A DNA stretch of 64,000 nucleotides from Chlorobiota bacterium (GTDB taxonomy: Bacteria > Bacteroidota > Bacteroidia > Bacteroidales > F082): contig JAUVKF010000004.1 in assembly GCA_030596395.1 (NCBI GenBank), positions 18,315 through 82,314 on the forward strand, given 5' to 3'. Positions 51,517 to 60,638 of the stretch are shown piece after piece (the first letter of the stretch is position 1; the number at the start of each line of letters is the position of its first letter). The notes below the pieces were generated by a model. That model saw nothing but the letters and a program-made list of their open reading frames with translations. It had not been told where the DNA came from and did no database searches. The position numbers and the translations under genes are program-made.

Positions 51517-52710
51517 ATGAAGATCATCATATTAAATTGTGGAAGTTCATCTATAAAATATCAGTTGGTTGATATGCCCGAAAAAGCAGTTCTTGCCAAA
51601 GGTCTTGTCGAAAAAATAGGCCTGAATGGAAGCAGGATCAAGCATATAAACGATATGGGCCAGGCGACAATACTTGATAATAATATTGCTGATCATCAAA
51701 TAGGCATGCAAATGGTTTTTGATATTTTGGTAAGTGAAGAAAACGGGTGTTTGAAATCACTCTCTGAGGTTGATGCAGTGGGGCATCGGGTTGTACATGG
51801 CGGTGAAGACTTTAGTGGGAGTGTACCTATTACGAATGAAGTGATCGCTGCCCTTGAAAAATGTATTGAACTGGCACCGCTTCATAATCCGCCAAACCTT
51901 GAAGGAATTTATACCATGAAACGCTTACTGCCCGATGTTCCACAGGTTGGGGTTTTCGATACTGCATTTCATCAGACGATGCCAGAGCATGTTTACATGT
52001 ATGCGATTCCGTATGTGCTTTATAAAAAATATCAGGTCCGCCGGTTTGGTTTTCATGGAACAAGCCATAAATATGTTTCGAACCGTGCCTGTGAAATTCT
52101 TGGTCTTGATATCAAAAAGCAAAAGATCATCACATGCCACCTGGGAAACGGCTCTTCAATTGCTGCCATCAAAAACGGTAAATCGTACGACACATCAATG
52201 GGGATGACACCTGCCGAAGGTTTGATTATGGGTACGCGAACAGGTGACCTTGATCCGGGGGCTTTGCTGTATATGGCCGAAAAAGAGGATACAAGTATTA
52301 AAGAAACCAGCAATTTGCTCAATAAAAAATCGGGGATGCTTGGAATATCAGGCGTTTCTTCGGATATGCGTGATATTGAAAATGCTGCCAATGAAGGCAA
52401 TCTCAGGGCGCAACTGGCATTAGAAATGTTTGCTTACCGTGCAAAAAAATACATCGGAGCTTATACTGCTGCAATGGGTGGCGTTGACCTGATCGTATTT
52501 ACCGGAGGGATCGGTGAAAATGACCCTGAAACCAGAAAAAGAATATTAAACGGATTACAATTTATGGGAATTGCTCTGAATGAGGAAAATTTGGGAGTGA
52601 GAGGTAAAGAAACCATGCTGACAATCGCTGAATCCAATGTTAAAGTGATGGTTGTTCCAACTGATGAAGAAATGATGATTGCAATTGATACTTATAACTT
52701 AGTGAATTAA
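51517..52710 (+). CDS. ackA: Acetate kinase
   Basis: 397 residues. ILNCGSSSIKYQL, AVGHRVVHGGE, GVFDTAFHQTMP, FGFHGTSHKYVS, CHLGNGSSI and GLIMGTRTGDLDPG are the classic ASKHA motifs. Interconverts acetate/ATP and acetyl phosphate/ADP. No phosphotransacetylase gene (pta) adjoins it in the window, unlike the usual ackA-pta pair. It is followed after 3 bp by a truncated cupin gene. Confidence 0.96.
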   Translation: MKIIILNCGSSSIKYQLVDMPEKAVLAKGLVEKIGLNGSRIKHINDMGQATILDNNIADHQIGMQMVFDILVSEENGCLKSLSEVDAVGHRVVHGGEDFSGSVPITNEVIAALEKCIELAPLHNPPNLEGIYTMKRLLPDVPQVGVFDTAFHQTMPEHVYMYAIPYVLYKKYQVRRFGFHGTSHKYVSNRACEILGLDIKKQKIITCHLGNGSSIAAIKNGKSYDTSMGMTPAEGLIMGTRTGDLDPGALLYMAEKEDTSIKETSNLLNKKSGMLGISGVSSDMRDIENAANEGNLRAQLALEMFAYRAKKYIGAYTAAMGGVDLIVFTGGIGENDPETRKRILNGLQFMGIALNEENLGVRGKETMLTIAESNVKVMVVPTDEEMMIAIDTYNLVN

Positions 52711-52713
52711 AAA

Positions 52714-52890
52714 ATGAAATTCGATTTTCCAGAATTGATTAAAAATCTACCCGAAGCCAATATCCCTTTTAAAGGTGTAAAAGGCTGGATTTCACAGAGC
52801 GATGATCACCAAGTCGTGTTTATGGAGTTAGACGCTATTGGCAAGGTTGCCGAACATAAACATGGTGCACAGTGGGAGTTAGGCGACTAA
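52714..52890 (+). pseudogene. Truncated cupin-domain gene ending in a palindromic repeat
   Basis: A 58-residue frame (KFDFPELIKNLPEANIPFKG, ..., GKVAEHKHGAQWELGD) with the start of a cupin: the metal-binding EHKHGAQW segment is present, but the rest of the barrel, normally continuing with G-x-V-L-E-G, is missing. The frame changes into the hairpin GGCGACT-aa-AGTCGCC (52882-52897), which supplies the stop codon. So the gene was cut by acquisition of a repeat or by a deletion ending there. Confidence 0.7.
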
Positions 52891-52897
52891 AGTCGCC
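52882..52897. repeat. REP-like hairpin at the cupin break
   Basis: GGCGACT-aa-AGTCGCC, perfect 7-bp arms. Confidence 0.65.
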
Positions 52898-52902
52898 TGT
52901 AC

Positions 52903-52920
52903 CGGCGGATTTATCCGCCG
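52903..52920. repeat. REP-like hairpin (CGGCGGAT-tt-ATCCGCCG)
   Basis: Perfect 8-bp arms, sharing gcggatttatc with the hairpin at 27919-27959. A third hairpin, GCTTCAAG-cgtcc-CTTGAAGC at 52941-52961, follows and is built like the gcttcgggcgtcc family. Confidence 0.65.
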
Positions 52921-52981
52921 TAGGATTTCCTCCTTTCTCTGCTTCAAGCGTCCCTTGAAGCCTGACTAAATGGAATATTTA

Positions 52982-53428
52982 TCAACCTGTACCCCTTGCA
53001 ACCAAAACTGCCAATAATGGAATTATTGCTAAAAGTAAAAGTTCAATTCTGATGAACATCAATTGCTTCTTCACTTCTTTTTCTCCGGGTTCAAAAATTT
53101 CACTTGTATTGACTCGCCTCCTCCATTTCAGGAATTTGATAGTTGGGAAAATGGAAAGTACTACAATGACAATGAATAAAGTCATTTTGATGTGAAACAA
53201 ATGGTTTTTAGTGAAAAATTCGGCACCTTTCGGGTCAACCAAAAACCAGCGTAGAAGACCAGTTATTAAAACAATACCGGCTGATATACCATAAATCATA
53301 TCAACCTTGGTCAACGATTTTATCTGTTCTTTTCCGACCCTTGGTTTTAGCATCACATGTTCAGTGATCAGGGCACCCATCAGAATCATAATGCCGATGT
53401 AATGGAGGTAAGGTATAAGAATGTTCAT
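52982..53428 (-). CDS. DUF2214 family membrane protein
   Basis: 148 residues with four hydrophobic helices. LHYIGIMILMGALITEHVMLKP, VDMIYGISAGIVLITGLLRW and NHLFHIKMTLFIVIVVLSIFPT match the DUF2214 pattern, including histidines in the membrane region that could bind haem. Function unknown. It stands alone between repeat-rich spacers. Confidence 0.85.
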   Translation of the reverse strand: MNILIPYLHYIGIMILMGALITEHVMLKPRVGKEQIKSLTKVDMIYGISAGIVLITGLLRWFLVDPKGAEFFTKNHLFHIKMTLFIVIVVLSIFPTIKFLKWRRRVNTSEIFEPGEKEVKKQLMFIRIELLLLAIIPLLAVLVARGTG

Positions 53429-53626
53429 TTTTCGAATTGATTAATTCATGTTGTTTAATTTATTTTGGGATACTGGAATTATGGAATAAAGATGATGTTT
53501 GGAAACTCAAAAATTGTTCATTCCAATTTTCCCTGTCCGTCCGACAGGCGGGCATCACTCCATTATTCCTTTTTTATTGAAATTATACTTATTTATTAAG
53601 GTAGTTTATATACTTTTTAGCTGCAT

Positions 53627-54370
53627 TTACATTTCAGCCATTAACTCGTCGGTGATTTCCATATTGTGGAATACCTGCTGCACGTCATCATCGTCTTCAA
53701 ACAACTCGACAACCCTCATAATCTTTTGTGCACCTTCTAAATCCAAAGTTATGGTTTCGTGAGGTATGCGCTGTAACTCTGCCGATTCGGGTTCAATACC
53801 CAGTTCTTCAAGTTTTTTCATCATTAAGCCAAAATCTTCCATCGAAGTCGTGATGTGAAAAAACCCTTCTTCATCCAGTTCAATATCTTCGGCTCCTGCA
53901 TCAATTATTTCCAGTTCAAATTCATCCTGATCCAGTTCACCTTTCGGAACAGTGAACATACCTTTCCTGTCGAATAAAAAACTCAAGGAACCGTTTGTGC
54001 CAAGATTGCCACTAAACTTGTTAAAAATAGCCCTGATGTTTGAAACAGTGCGTTGAGTATTATCTGTTTGCGTTTCTATATATATGGCTATCCCATGCGA
54101 AAGATATCCCTCATAAGTGGCTTCTGTAAAACTGGCTGCATCTTTGTCTTTACCTTTACTGATGGCACGTTCTATATTGTCTTTGGGCATACTCTGCCCC
54201 TTGGCATTGGCAATAGCCATGCGTAAACGTGGGTTGCCCTCAGGATCAGGCCCACTATCTTTTACTGCAACGGTAATCTCCTTAATCAGCTTTGAGAATA
54301 TCTTCGATCGTTTGGCATCGGCTGCACCTTTTTTTCTTTTAATGGTTGACCATTTGCTATGTCCTGACAT
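53627..54370 (-). CDS. yebC: YebC/PmpR family transcriptional or translational regulator
   Basis: 247 residues. MSGHSKWSTIKRKKGAADAKRSKIF is the diagnostic start, followed by NPRLRMAIANAKGQSMPKDNIERAI and GSLSFLFDRKG. YebC proteins act as DNA-binding regulators and, more recently, as ribosome-associated factors at difficult sequences. Full length for the family (about 240-250). Confidence 0.95.
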   Translation of the reverse strand: MSGHSKWSTIKRKKGAADAKRSKIFSKLIKEITVAVKDSGPDPEGNPRLRMAIANAKGQSMPKDNIERAISKGKDKDAASFTEATYEGYLSHGIAIYIETQTDNTQRTVSNIRAIFNKFSGNLGTNGSLSFLFDRKGMFTVPKGELDQDEFELEIIDAGAEDIELDEEGFFHITTSMEDFGLMMKKLEELGIEPESAELQRIPHETITLDLEGAQKIMRVVELFEDDDDVQQVFHNMEITDELMAEM

Positions 54371-54417
54371 ATTTTACTTTGTTTTTTGATTGAACAAAAT
54401 GATAAACAAAATTACAA

Positions 54418-54450
54418 AAAAAGCCCCATCATTCATCTTGACGGAGCTTT
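54418..54450 (-). terminator. Hairpin between yebC promoter and the GIN-domain gene end
   Basis: aaaGCCCCATC...GACGGAGCttt pairs with G-U wobbles and sits 22-54 bp after the stop codon of the minus-strand gene at 54472. Confidence 0.45.
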
Positions 54451-54471
54451 GCATTCAGGTAATAAGCAGTA

Positions 54472-56076
54472 TTACCATCCAACGAGTGTTATACCTGCTG
54501 CCCATGTGTATAATTCAGGGCCACGATCTTTTTTAAAGAATTGATTTAGGCCAAAATGTCCCCATAAATTGATAATTCCGAACCCGATTCTCACCATACC
54601 ATCAAACCTGAATGGTTGCAGATGAAAACTGTTAAAGTTTTTAATGATGTTTCGATCGGTAGTATTGGGTGTGCAGTATTCAAATGGATATATTTCATCC
54701 GTACCCGGATCTTTCATCTGATAAACTTTATTTGCTTCATTAAAATAAATTTTAGTGTGTGTGCTTACCCTGGCGCTCATTAATGCCCCGATGGCGAAAT
54801 GGAACCTTTTAAATCGGTTTGGGTTTTTTGTTTGCACTTCAAACATCAGAGGTACTGTAATGTACATGGCAGTTAACTTTGTTTTTCTAACCGAAAGATT
54901 TGTGCCATCAGTTTTGACCATATAGTATCCCTTGATCGCTGAACTATCGGGAGTTAGAAAAGTTGTTGAGCTAAATCGCCAGTTGTTCCACGCCATTCCG
55001 ATACCGGTTACAAGGCCAATATTTTTAGCTTTGTTTAAAGCGATGTTTTGCTCATAAATGTTCAGATTTACAGCAATCGATTTTTCGTAACGCAAACGGA
55101 GATAGTCATTTTCCTTTCCCCAGGAAGTATTGAATTGCGGAGTTACATAACCGTTGATACCCAATTCAACTCCACCCCAGTGGCCATTGAATTTCAATTT
55201 TTTATTACGACAATACTTAACATTACCATCATCATCCACAATTATTGTATGACGGCCAACAGTTATTTTTGTCGTATCACCGTCTATTACCTCCACATCA
55301 AGCACCCCAAGGTTCACAGTGGTGGTGTCATTGTACGAATAGTAACTGGAAGTTCTTGTTGAATCATTCATAATTACAACATTCTTTGAACCTGATGAAT
55401 TTTGAATGATAAGCGTTTTCGGTTTGCCAACATATTTTACTGAAGATGCTCCGGATACTTTGTAAGTAAGGCTGCTTTTTGCCTCAACAAAACATTCGCT
55501 GGCACCGCTGGCATTAATAGATGTAGATTCAGTTAGCAATGATTTGGCATTCACTTCAGAAGCACCGCTGGCATCAATAACATGTGATGTAGCAATACCT
55601 TTTAAAGTAAGTTCAGAGGCACCTGAAACCTTAGAGATGACACTCGCATAGTCCAGCGTCAGTTTTGCATCCGATGCCCCACTTGTATTGATTCTAATAT
55701 TGTCTCCCCGGAGTGTGTCAGTAGAAAAAATATCTGATGCACCTGAAATCGTCAACTTTTTATAGTCAGGAGCTGTGATGTAAAATTTCATCACATCGTA
55801 TTTTTTAATGTTCTTGTATTCGAAGAATAGCATGTTATTTTGGATGACAACACTAATATCATCGAGTAAATTTTCGTTTGTTTCAATAACCACAACATAT
55901 TGTTCGCCCTGCATGAGATAGGCTTCCTGTGCATCACCAATTTTAACGGCATTAAACTCACCAATATGTCGTTCTTGTTTAACAATATTCCCGGATCCAA
56001 CTTTTTGAGCCTGAACCAGGTTACCAACAAGGATGGTTAAAAAAGAAATAGTAAGTAATAGCTTTAAAGATTTCAT
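54472..56076 (-). CDS. Head-GIN (DUF2807) plus outer-membrane beta-barrel protein
   Basis: 534 residues from ATG 56076 (KSLKLLLTISFLTILVGNLVQAQ signal peptide). Residues 30-240 form a DUF2807 beta-helix with a repeated S-G-A-S turn (ISGASD, TSGASD, VSGASE, ASGASE, ASGASE, VSGASS) about every 20-22 residues. The second half (about 300-534) is a barrel-like domain ending LYTWAAGITLVGW. Presumably spans the outer membrane with a surface or periplasmic solenoid. Last gene of the sigma/anti-sigma operon and a likely target of it. A longer frame upstream overlaps the anti-sigma gene and lacks a signal peptide, so I reject it. Confidence 0.82.
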   Translation of the reverse strand: MKSLKLLLTISFLTILVGNLVQAQKVGSGNIVKQERHIGEFNAVKIGDAQEAYLMQGEQYVVVIETNENLLDDISVVIQNNMLFFEYKNIKKYDVMKFYITAPDYKKLTISGASDIFSTDTLRGDNIRINTSGASDAKLTLDYASVISKVSGASELTLKGIATSHVIDASGASEVNAKSLLTESTSINASGASECFVEAKSSLTYKVSGASSVKYVGKPKTLIIQNSSGSKNVVIMNDSTRTSSYYSYNDTTTVNLGVLDVEVIDGDTTKITVGRHTIIVDDDGNVKYCRNKKLKFNGHWGGVELGINGYVTPQFNTSWGKENDYLRLRYEKSIAVNLNIYEQNIALNKAKNIGLVTGIGMAWNNWRFSSTTFLTPDSSAIKGYYMVKTDGTNLSVRKTKLTAMYITVPLMFEVQTKNPNRFKRFHFAIGALMSARVSTHTKIYFNEANKVYQMKDPGTDEIYPFEYCTPNTTDRNIIKNFNSFHLQPFRFDGMVRIGFGIINLWGHFGLNQFFKKDRGPELYTWAAGITLVGW

Positions 56077-56242
56077 AAGTCTGTTATTAATTATGTTTTG
56101 GGGTAAGACGGGCAGGGTACAGGTTTTGTTACAGTATTGATAACATTTTTTCGCGCAATAAAATCTATGCGAACTCTGTGGCTTTGTGTAAGTGTTTTTA
56201 ATTGATAATAAGTTAGATAATGATATTATTAATGAACCTGGA

Positions 56243-57316
56243 TTAATCACTATTCGGTGCAATTTCCCGGCGCCATCCGATGGTTTCACCTTCCACATAG
56301 TAGCCGGTGAGGTTTCCGCTTTGGTCGTATGATTTTACGAGTTCCGTATCACCACCTGTGATGGTATTAAAAACAGTAATTCCTGTTCCAAGCGCTTTTA
56401 CGAAGGTTGGGTCATTGTTAATTTCTTCTGTTTCCTTTTCAGGAAGGTTCCCCGAAACACGTCTTGCCAGGTTTTGGATTATTCTGCCGAATGCATTTTT
56501 CCGTTTTGGTTCATCTGCAAGCGCAAGGGAATTTGAAATGTCGTAATAAGTCGCTTCTTTTTCTGCCAAACGAATGTATTCATTAGAATTGATTATAGAA
56601 ATATTAGGTGCCTGCGGTGATAACTGATTAAGGACTAAATATTCATCAACAATAACTTCTTTTTCAAGATTAGGAAGTTTGATAAAAGTAATTCTTTTCT
56701 CAATCAAACCCGGAACAGGATTTTGCTGCAGATTAACCGGAATAGTTTTAATCGAAAGCCGGTTCATCGACGAATTCCGGTCACTAATATTTGATGTATT
56801 TGTTTCAAAAATGGTGAACAGGCCAAACAGGATTAGAATGGCTGCAGCCGCTGCTGAAATTTGCCAGTAAATACCAATCAGAGGTTTACGCTTCAGGTTG
56901 CGCTTATCATTAAAAGTTACTGACGAATCTGTTTTAATTATAAGCTGATTATGAAAAGCGAATTCCTTTTCTATTTCAGGATTTGAGGCAACAAATACAA
57001 GCAATTCATCTTGTTGATTTTTGTCTAAGTCGTCCTCGTAGTAAGCGATGAAATATTCCTCATAGTTTTCTTCGGTGATTTTTTCTGTTGCAATAATTGG
57101 GTCTTTTCTCAATTCACTTTTTGAGGAGTAAGCAATATCTTCCGTGTAAACTGTCACATTTTCAAAGGCCTCAAACTCCTTTTTTAAATCATGATTTTCC
57201 TCAACAAAGGCCATAAGCTCGGCTACCTCAACAGCATTTAACCTGCCATCGAAATAATCGATCATCCACACCTCGTAATTTCCTCTGTTGACCTTCATTT
57301 GATCCTGTTGCTCCAT
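56243..57316 (-). CDS. Putative anti-sigma factor, single-pass membrane protein
   Basis: 357 residues. The cytoplasmic N-terminus has two similar acidic helical units (YEVWMIDYFDGRLNAVEVAE and YEEYFIAYYEDDLDKNQQDE, each followed by a helix ending in KEF), then one membrane helix (about 155-175, ISAAAAAILILFGLFTIF) and a periplasmic domain. The unit resembles the short anti-sigma motif of Bacteroidota that binds ECF sigma factors. It lies 53 bp after the sigma gene. No FecR domain is visible. Confidence 0.7.
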   Translation of the reverse strand: MEQQDQMKVNRGNYEVWMIDYFDGRLNAVEVAELMAFVEENHDLKKEFEAFENVTVYTEDIAYSSKSELRKDPIIATEKITEENYEEYFIAYYEDDLDKNQQDELLVFVASNPEIEKEFAFHNQLIIKTDSSVTFNDKRNLKRKPLIGIYWQISAAAAAILILFGLFTIFETNTSNISDRNSSMNRLSIKTIPVNLQQNPVPGLIEKRITFIKLPNLEKEVIVDEYLVLNQLSPQAPNISIINSNEYIRLAEKEATYYDISNSLALADEPKRKNAFGRIIQNLARRVSGNLPEKETEEINNDPTFVKALGTGITVFNTITGGDTELVKSYDQSGNLTGYYVEGETIGWRREIAPNSD

Positions 57317-57369
57317 CTTTTTTTATCAAGACTCTTCCAGGTTCTCTAAACGCTGGAAGGTCTTTTCCA

Positions 57370-57855
57370 TTACACTACCAAATCGGGGCTAACGATGTAT
57401 TTTTTTAAAAATAACCTGGCCCGATATATATAAACTTTAACCTGAGATTCGCTCAAACCTATAATCTCACCGATTTCTTCATACGAATAACCCTCGTAAT
57501 CACGTAACAACACAACCGATTTTTGAACGGGAGGCAATTTATCAACAGCCTCATCCAAAATTTCTTTCAAGTCGGAATAGTTGTCGTATGTTATGCCTGC
57601 CTTGTGCACATTACCATCAAATTTTGTGATCCGTTCATGTTTTCTGAAGTGATCGATCATGGTGTGATAGGCAGTAGAAAAAAGATATGATTTTCCTTTC
57701 TTGTACTGTACATCTTTCCGTCTGAGCCACAGCTTCATGAATGTATCCTGCACCAGGTCGCGAGCCAATTCGTCATTGTGCGAATTCTTCAACAGGAACC
57801 GGTAAATCCCGTCAGAGAAATCATCCACACATGTATTGTACTCGTTGCTGGTCAT
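57370..57855 (-). CDS. ECF sigma factor (sigma-70 family)
   Basis: 161 residues. Region 2 (ARDLVQDTFMKLWLRRKDVQYK, KSYLFSTAYHTMIDHFRKH) and region 4 (LPPVQKSVVLLRDYEGYSYEEIGEIIGLSESQVKVYIYRAR) are complete. It should direct transcription of its own operon including the anti-sigma and GIN-domain genes. Signal unknown. Confidence 0.93.
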   Translation of the reverse strand: MTSNEYNTCVDDFSDGIYRFLLKNSHNDELARDLVQDTFMKLWLRRKDVQYKKGKSYLFSTAYHTMIDHFRKHERITKFDGNVHKAGITYDNYSDLKEILDEAVDKLPPVQKSVVLLRDYEGYSYEEIGEIIGLSESQVKVYIYRARLFLKKYIVSPDLVV

Positions 57856-58070
57856 TGAATGGTAAAAATGCTGCTTATGTTAGATAAGACGGGCAAGCAT
57901 ATTAGTTTGTTACAAAGTAAAGGGAAAAAGTTGATAGAGGATTGGTGAATAGTGATTAGTTGAATAGTGATTGGTGATTAGTGAGTGATGATTTGGTAAT
58001 CAATTATAACTTTAGACATCAGACTATAGACTTTAAACTTCAGCCTTTAGACATCAGGCTTTAAACTTCC

Positions 58071-59861
58071 CTAATCATTCAACTTCAATACAACCAAAAA
58101 TGCTGATTGGGGTACTTCAACGTTCCCAACCTGGCGCATTCGTTTTTTGCCTTTCTTCTGTTTTTCGAGGAGTTTGCGTTTACGGGTAATGTCGCCACCA
58201 TAACATTTGGCGGTAACGTCTTTTCTTAAGGCTTTTACAGTTTCACGTGCAATAATTTTTGCTCCAATGGCCGCTTGAATAGCAATATCAAATTGCTGGC
58301 GTGGGATCAGGTCTTTTAATTTAACACATATCCTTCTGCCAAAATCGTAGGCATTGTCATGGTGGATCAAGGTTGAAAGGGCATCCACTGATTCTCCATT
58401 TAAAAGAATATCGAGTTTTACCAGTTTGGCAGGTTTGTAGCCGGTGATGTGATAATCGAAGGATGCATAACCTTTTGATATACTTTTCAACTTATCGTAA
58501 AAATCAAATACGATTTCGCCAAGCGGCATATCAACCGTAAGTTCAACCCTGGAAGTTGTCAGGTAAACCTGGTTTTTTAGTTCGCCTCGTTTATCAAGGC
58601 ATAATTTTATGATGGAGCCAATATATTCTACTCTGGTAATGATCTGGGCTTTGATATATGGTTCCTCAATATGGTCGGTGTACTTTTGCTCGGGTAAGCC
58701 GGACGGATTATGCACTTCAATGCGTTCGTCTTTGTTGGTGACAACCTGGTACGATACATTGGGCATGGTTGTGATCACGTTCATATCGAATTCACGGTAA
58801 AGACGCTCCTGAATGATCTCCATGTGCAACAGACCCAGAAATCCACAACGGAATCCAAAACCCAAAGCGGCTGACGATTCAGGTTCCCAGGTGAGTGAGG
58901 CATCGTTTAGCTGGAGTTTCTCCATTGATGTGCGTAACTCTTCGTAATCTTCAGGGTCAATAGGATAGATGCCCGCAAAAACCATGGGTTTTACATCTTC
59001 AAAACCTTCGACACCATTGTCGCATGGCCTATCAACGTGGGTAATCGTGTCACCTACCTTTACTTCTTTTGAAGTTTTGATTCCGGAAATAATGTAACCC
59101 ACATCCCCGGTTCTTAACACTTCACGTGGTTCCTGATTTAATCGGAGTACACCAATTTCGTTGGCTTCGTACTCTTTTTTGGTATTGACGAATTTGACAG
59201 GATCATTTTTCCTTATTTCGCCATTGTAAATTCTGAAATAAGCAATGATCCCACGGAAAGAATTGAACACAGAATCGAAAATCAAGGCTTGCAATGGTGC
59301 TTCAGGATCACCTTTCGGTGAAGGTACCTTTTCAATAATGGCATCAAGGATTTTGTCCACGCCGTATCCTGTTTTTCCACTCGCCTCGATGATATCTTCC
59401 TCATCACAACCAAGCATATCAAGAATCTGGTCTGAAACTTCTTCCGGCATGGCATTGTCAAGGTCCATTTTGTTCAAAACAGGGATAATCTCCAGATCGT
59501 TCTCGATGGCGAGGTAAAGGTTCGAAATGGTTTGTGCCTGAATACCCTGTGTAGCATCAACTATTAACAAAGCGCCTTCGCAGGCAGCAATTGATCGTGA
59601 AACCTCGTATGAAAAATCAACGTGTCCGGGTGTATCAATAAGGTTCAGCACATAATCTTCTCCTTCGTGATGATGATCCATCTGGATGGCGTGGCTTTTT
59701 ATGGTAATTCCCCGCTCACGCTCCAATTCCATATTGTCCAAAACCTGTTCCTGCAAATCGCGGTCAGTAACTGTTCCCGTAAATTCCAACAGGCGATCGG
59801 CCAGGGTGCTTTTACCGTGGTCGATGTGGGCAATGATGCAGAAATTCCGGATGTTTTTCAT
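58071..59861 (-). CDS. lepA: Elongation factor 4 (LepA)
   Basis: 596 residues. Translational GTPase: [21 protein letters not shown] (G1), [12 protein letters not shown] (G2), [15 protein letters not shown] (G3), NKMDLDNA (G4), and the LepA-specific C-terminus [27 protein letters not shown]. Full length. Acts on ribosomes during translation initiation or stalled elongation. Confidence 0.96.
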   Translation of the reverse strand: MKNIRNFCIIAHIDHGKSTLADRLLEFTGTVTDRDLQEQVLDNMELERERGITIKSHAIQMDHHHEGEDYVLNLIDTPGHVDFSYEVSRSIAACEGALLIVDATQGIQAQTISNLYLAIENDLEIIPVLNKMDLDNAMPEEVSDQILDMLGCDEEDIIEASGKTGYGVDKILDAIIEKVPSPKGDPEAPLQALIFDSVFNSFRGIIAYFRIYNGEIRKNDPVKFVNTKKEYEANEIGVLRLNQEPREVLRTGDVGYIISGIKTSKEVKVGDTITHVDRPCDNGVEGFEDVKPMVFAGIYPIDPEDYEELRTSMEKLQLNDASLTWEPESSAALGFGFRCGFLGLLHMEIIQERLYREFDMNVITTMPNVSYQVVTNKDERIEVHNPSGLPEQKYTDHIEEPYIKAQIITRVEYIGSIIKLCLDKRGELKNQVYLTTSRVELTVDMPLGEIVFDFYDKLKSISKGYASFDYHITGYKPAKLVKLDILLNGESVDALSTLIHHDNAYDFGRRICVKLKDLIPRQQFDIAIQAAIGAKIIARETVKALRKDVTAKCYGGDITRKRKLLEKQKKGKKRMRQVGNVEVPQSAFLVVLKLND

Positions 59862-60059
59862 CGGCGCAAAAATACGATTAATTCAAATTTAGTTACAAAT
59901 AACGAACTTTTTCATTCGTTTAGTTCCGAGAGAGCTTGCGAACGAAGGAATCCCAAGGATTGAAAAGTGATATTGAAATGGATTGCCGCGTCATCCTGCT
60001 AACAACAGGACTCCTCGCAATTAAACGAATAATTAATTTATGCATTAACAATCAACAAC

Positions 60060-60632
60060 TTACCTCTTTATAATGATCTCATCAATACTTCGCTTTGGAA
60101 CATAATGAACCTGATCGTCATCCTCGAAGTATTGGATATCCCCACTTTTGTCAACCTTGGTAAGTTCTACAATCTGATCAGGTTTGCCCAATGCAATAAC
60201 AAGGATAATTTCAAGATGTTCAGGTAGCTTAAAATAATTTTGGATCTCATAGCGGTTCACCGTTCTGACAATGCATCCTCCAAGTCCTTGCTCAACGGCT
60301 CCCAGTAAAATAGTCTGTGATGCTATCCCGGCATCAATCATGGCATTGTCATTCAGCTTTTTATCCAGAACCATGATGATAAATGCCGGAGGTTGTTCTT
60401 CTTTAGATGGGCCGTTCCAGTCTTTTAAATACCATGCCCATTTCAGGCGTTCAAAAACATAATCAGTGTCTTTTTTCTGATTCAGCAAAAGATATTTCAG
60501 GGGTTGGATGTTTTTGGAAGAAGGAGTAATGCGCGCCAGTTCTATCAGGCTCTCAAGCATATCCATTGGCACATTTTCATTTGCCCTGAACTTTCGGTAA
60601 CTCCGGTTTTTGAATACGATATCTTTCAGCAT
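60060..60632 (-). CDS. Nitroreductase family protein
   Basis: 190 residues. FMN-binding nitroreductase fold: NRSYRKFRANENVPMDMLESLI, ARITPSSKNIQPLKYLLL and DAGIASQTILLGAVEQGLGGCIV. Some members reduce nitroaromatics or quinones, others act in cofactor or cobalamin metabolism. It lies 6 bp before the next gene on the same strand (glycosyltransferase start side reversed), so it is transcribed after the glycosyltransferases. Confidence 0.9.
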   Translation of the reverse strand: MLKDIVFKNRSYRKFRANENVPMDMLESLIELARITPSSKNIQPLKYLLLNQKKDTDYVFERLKWAWYLKDWNGPSKEEQPPAFIIMVLDKKLNDNAMIDAGIASQTILLGAVEQGLGGCIVRTVNRYEIQNYFKLPEHLEIILVIALGKPDQIVELTKVDKSGDIQYFEDDDQVHYVPKRSIDEIIIKR

Positions 60633-60638
60633 TTTGAG

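Noticed and set aside
56077..56298. N-terminal 74-residue extension of the GIN-domain protein
   Set aside because: It would overlap the anti-sigma gene by 56 bp and place the obvious signal peptide in the middle; the ATG at 56076 gives a normal secreted protein.
57334..57359. CTTCCAG...CTGGAAG hairpin between sigma and anti-sigma genes as a terminator
   Set aside because: In the direction of transcription (minus strand) it is followed by an A run, not T, so it does not look like an intrinsic terminator of this operon.
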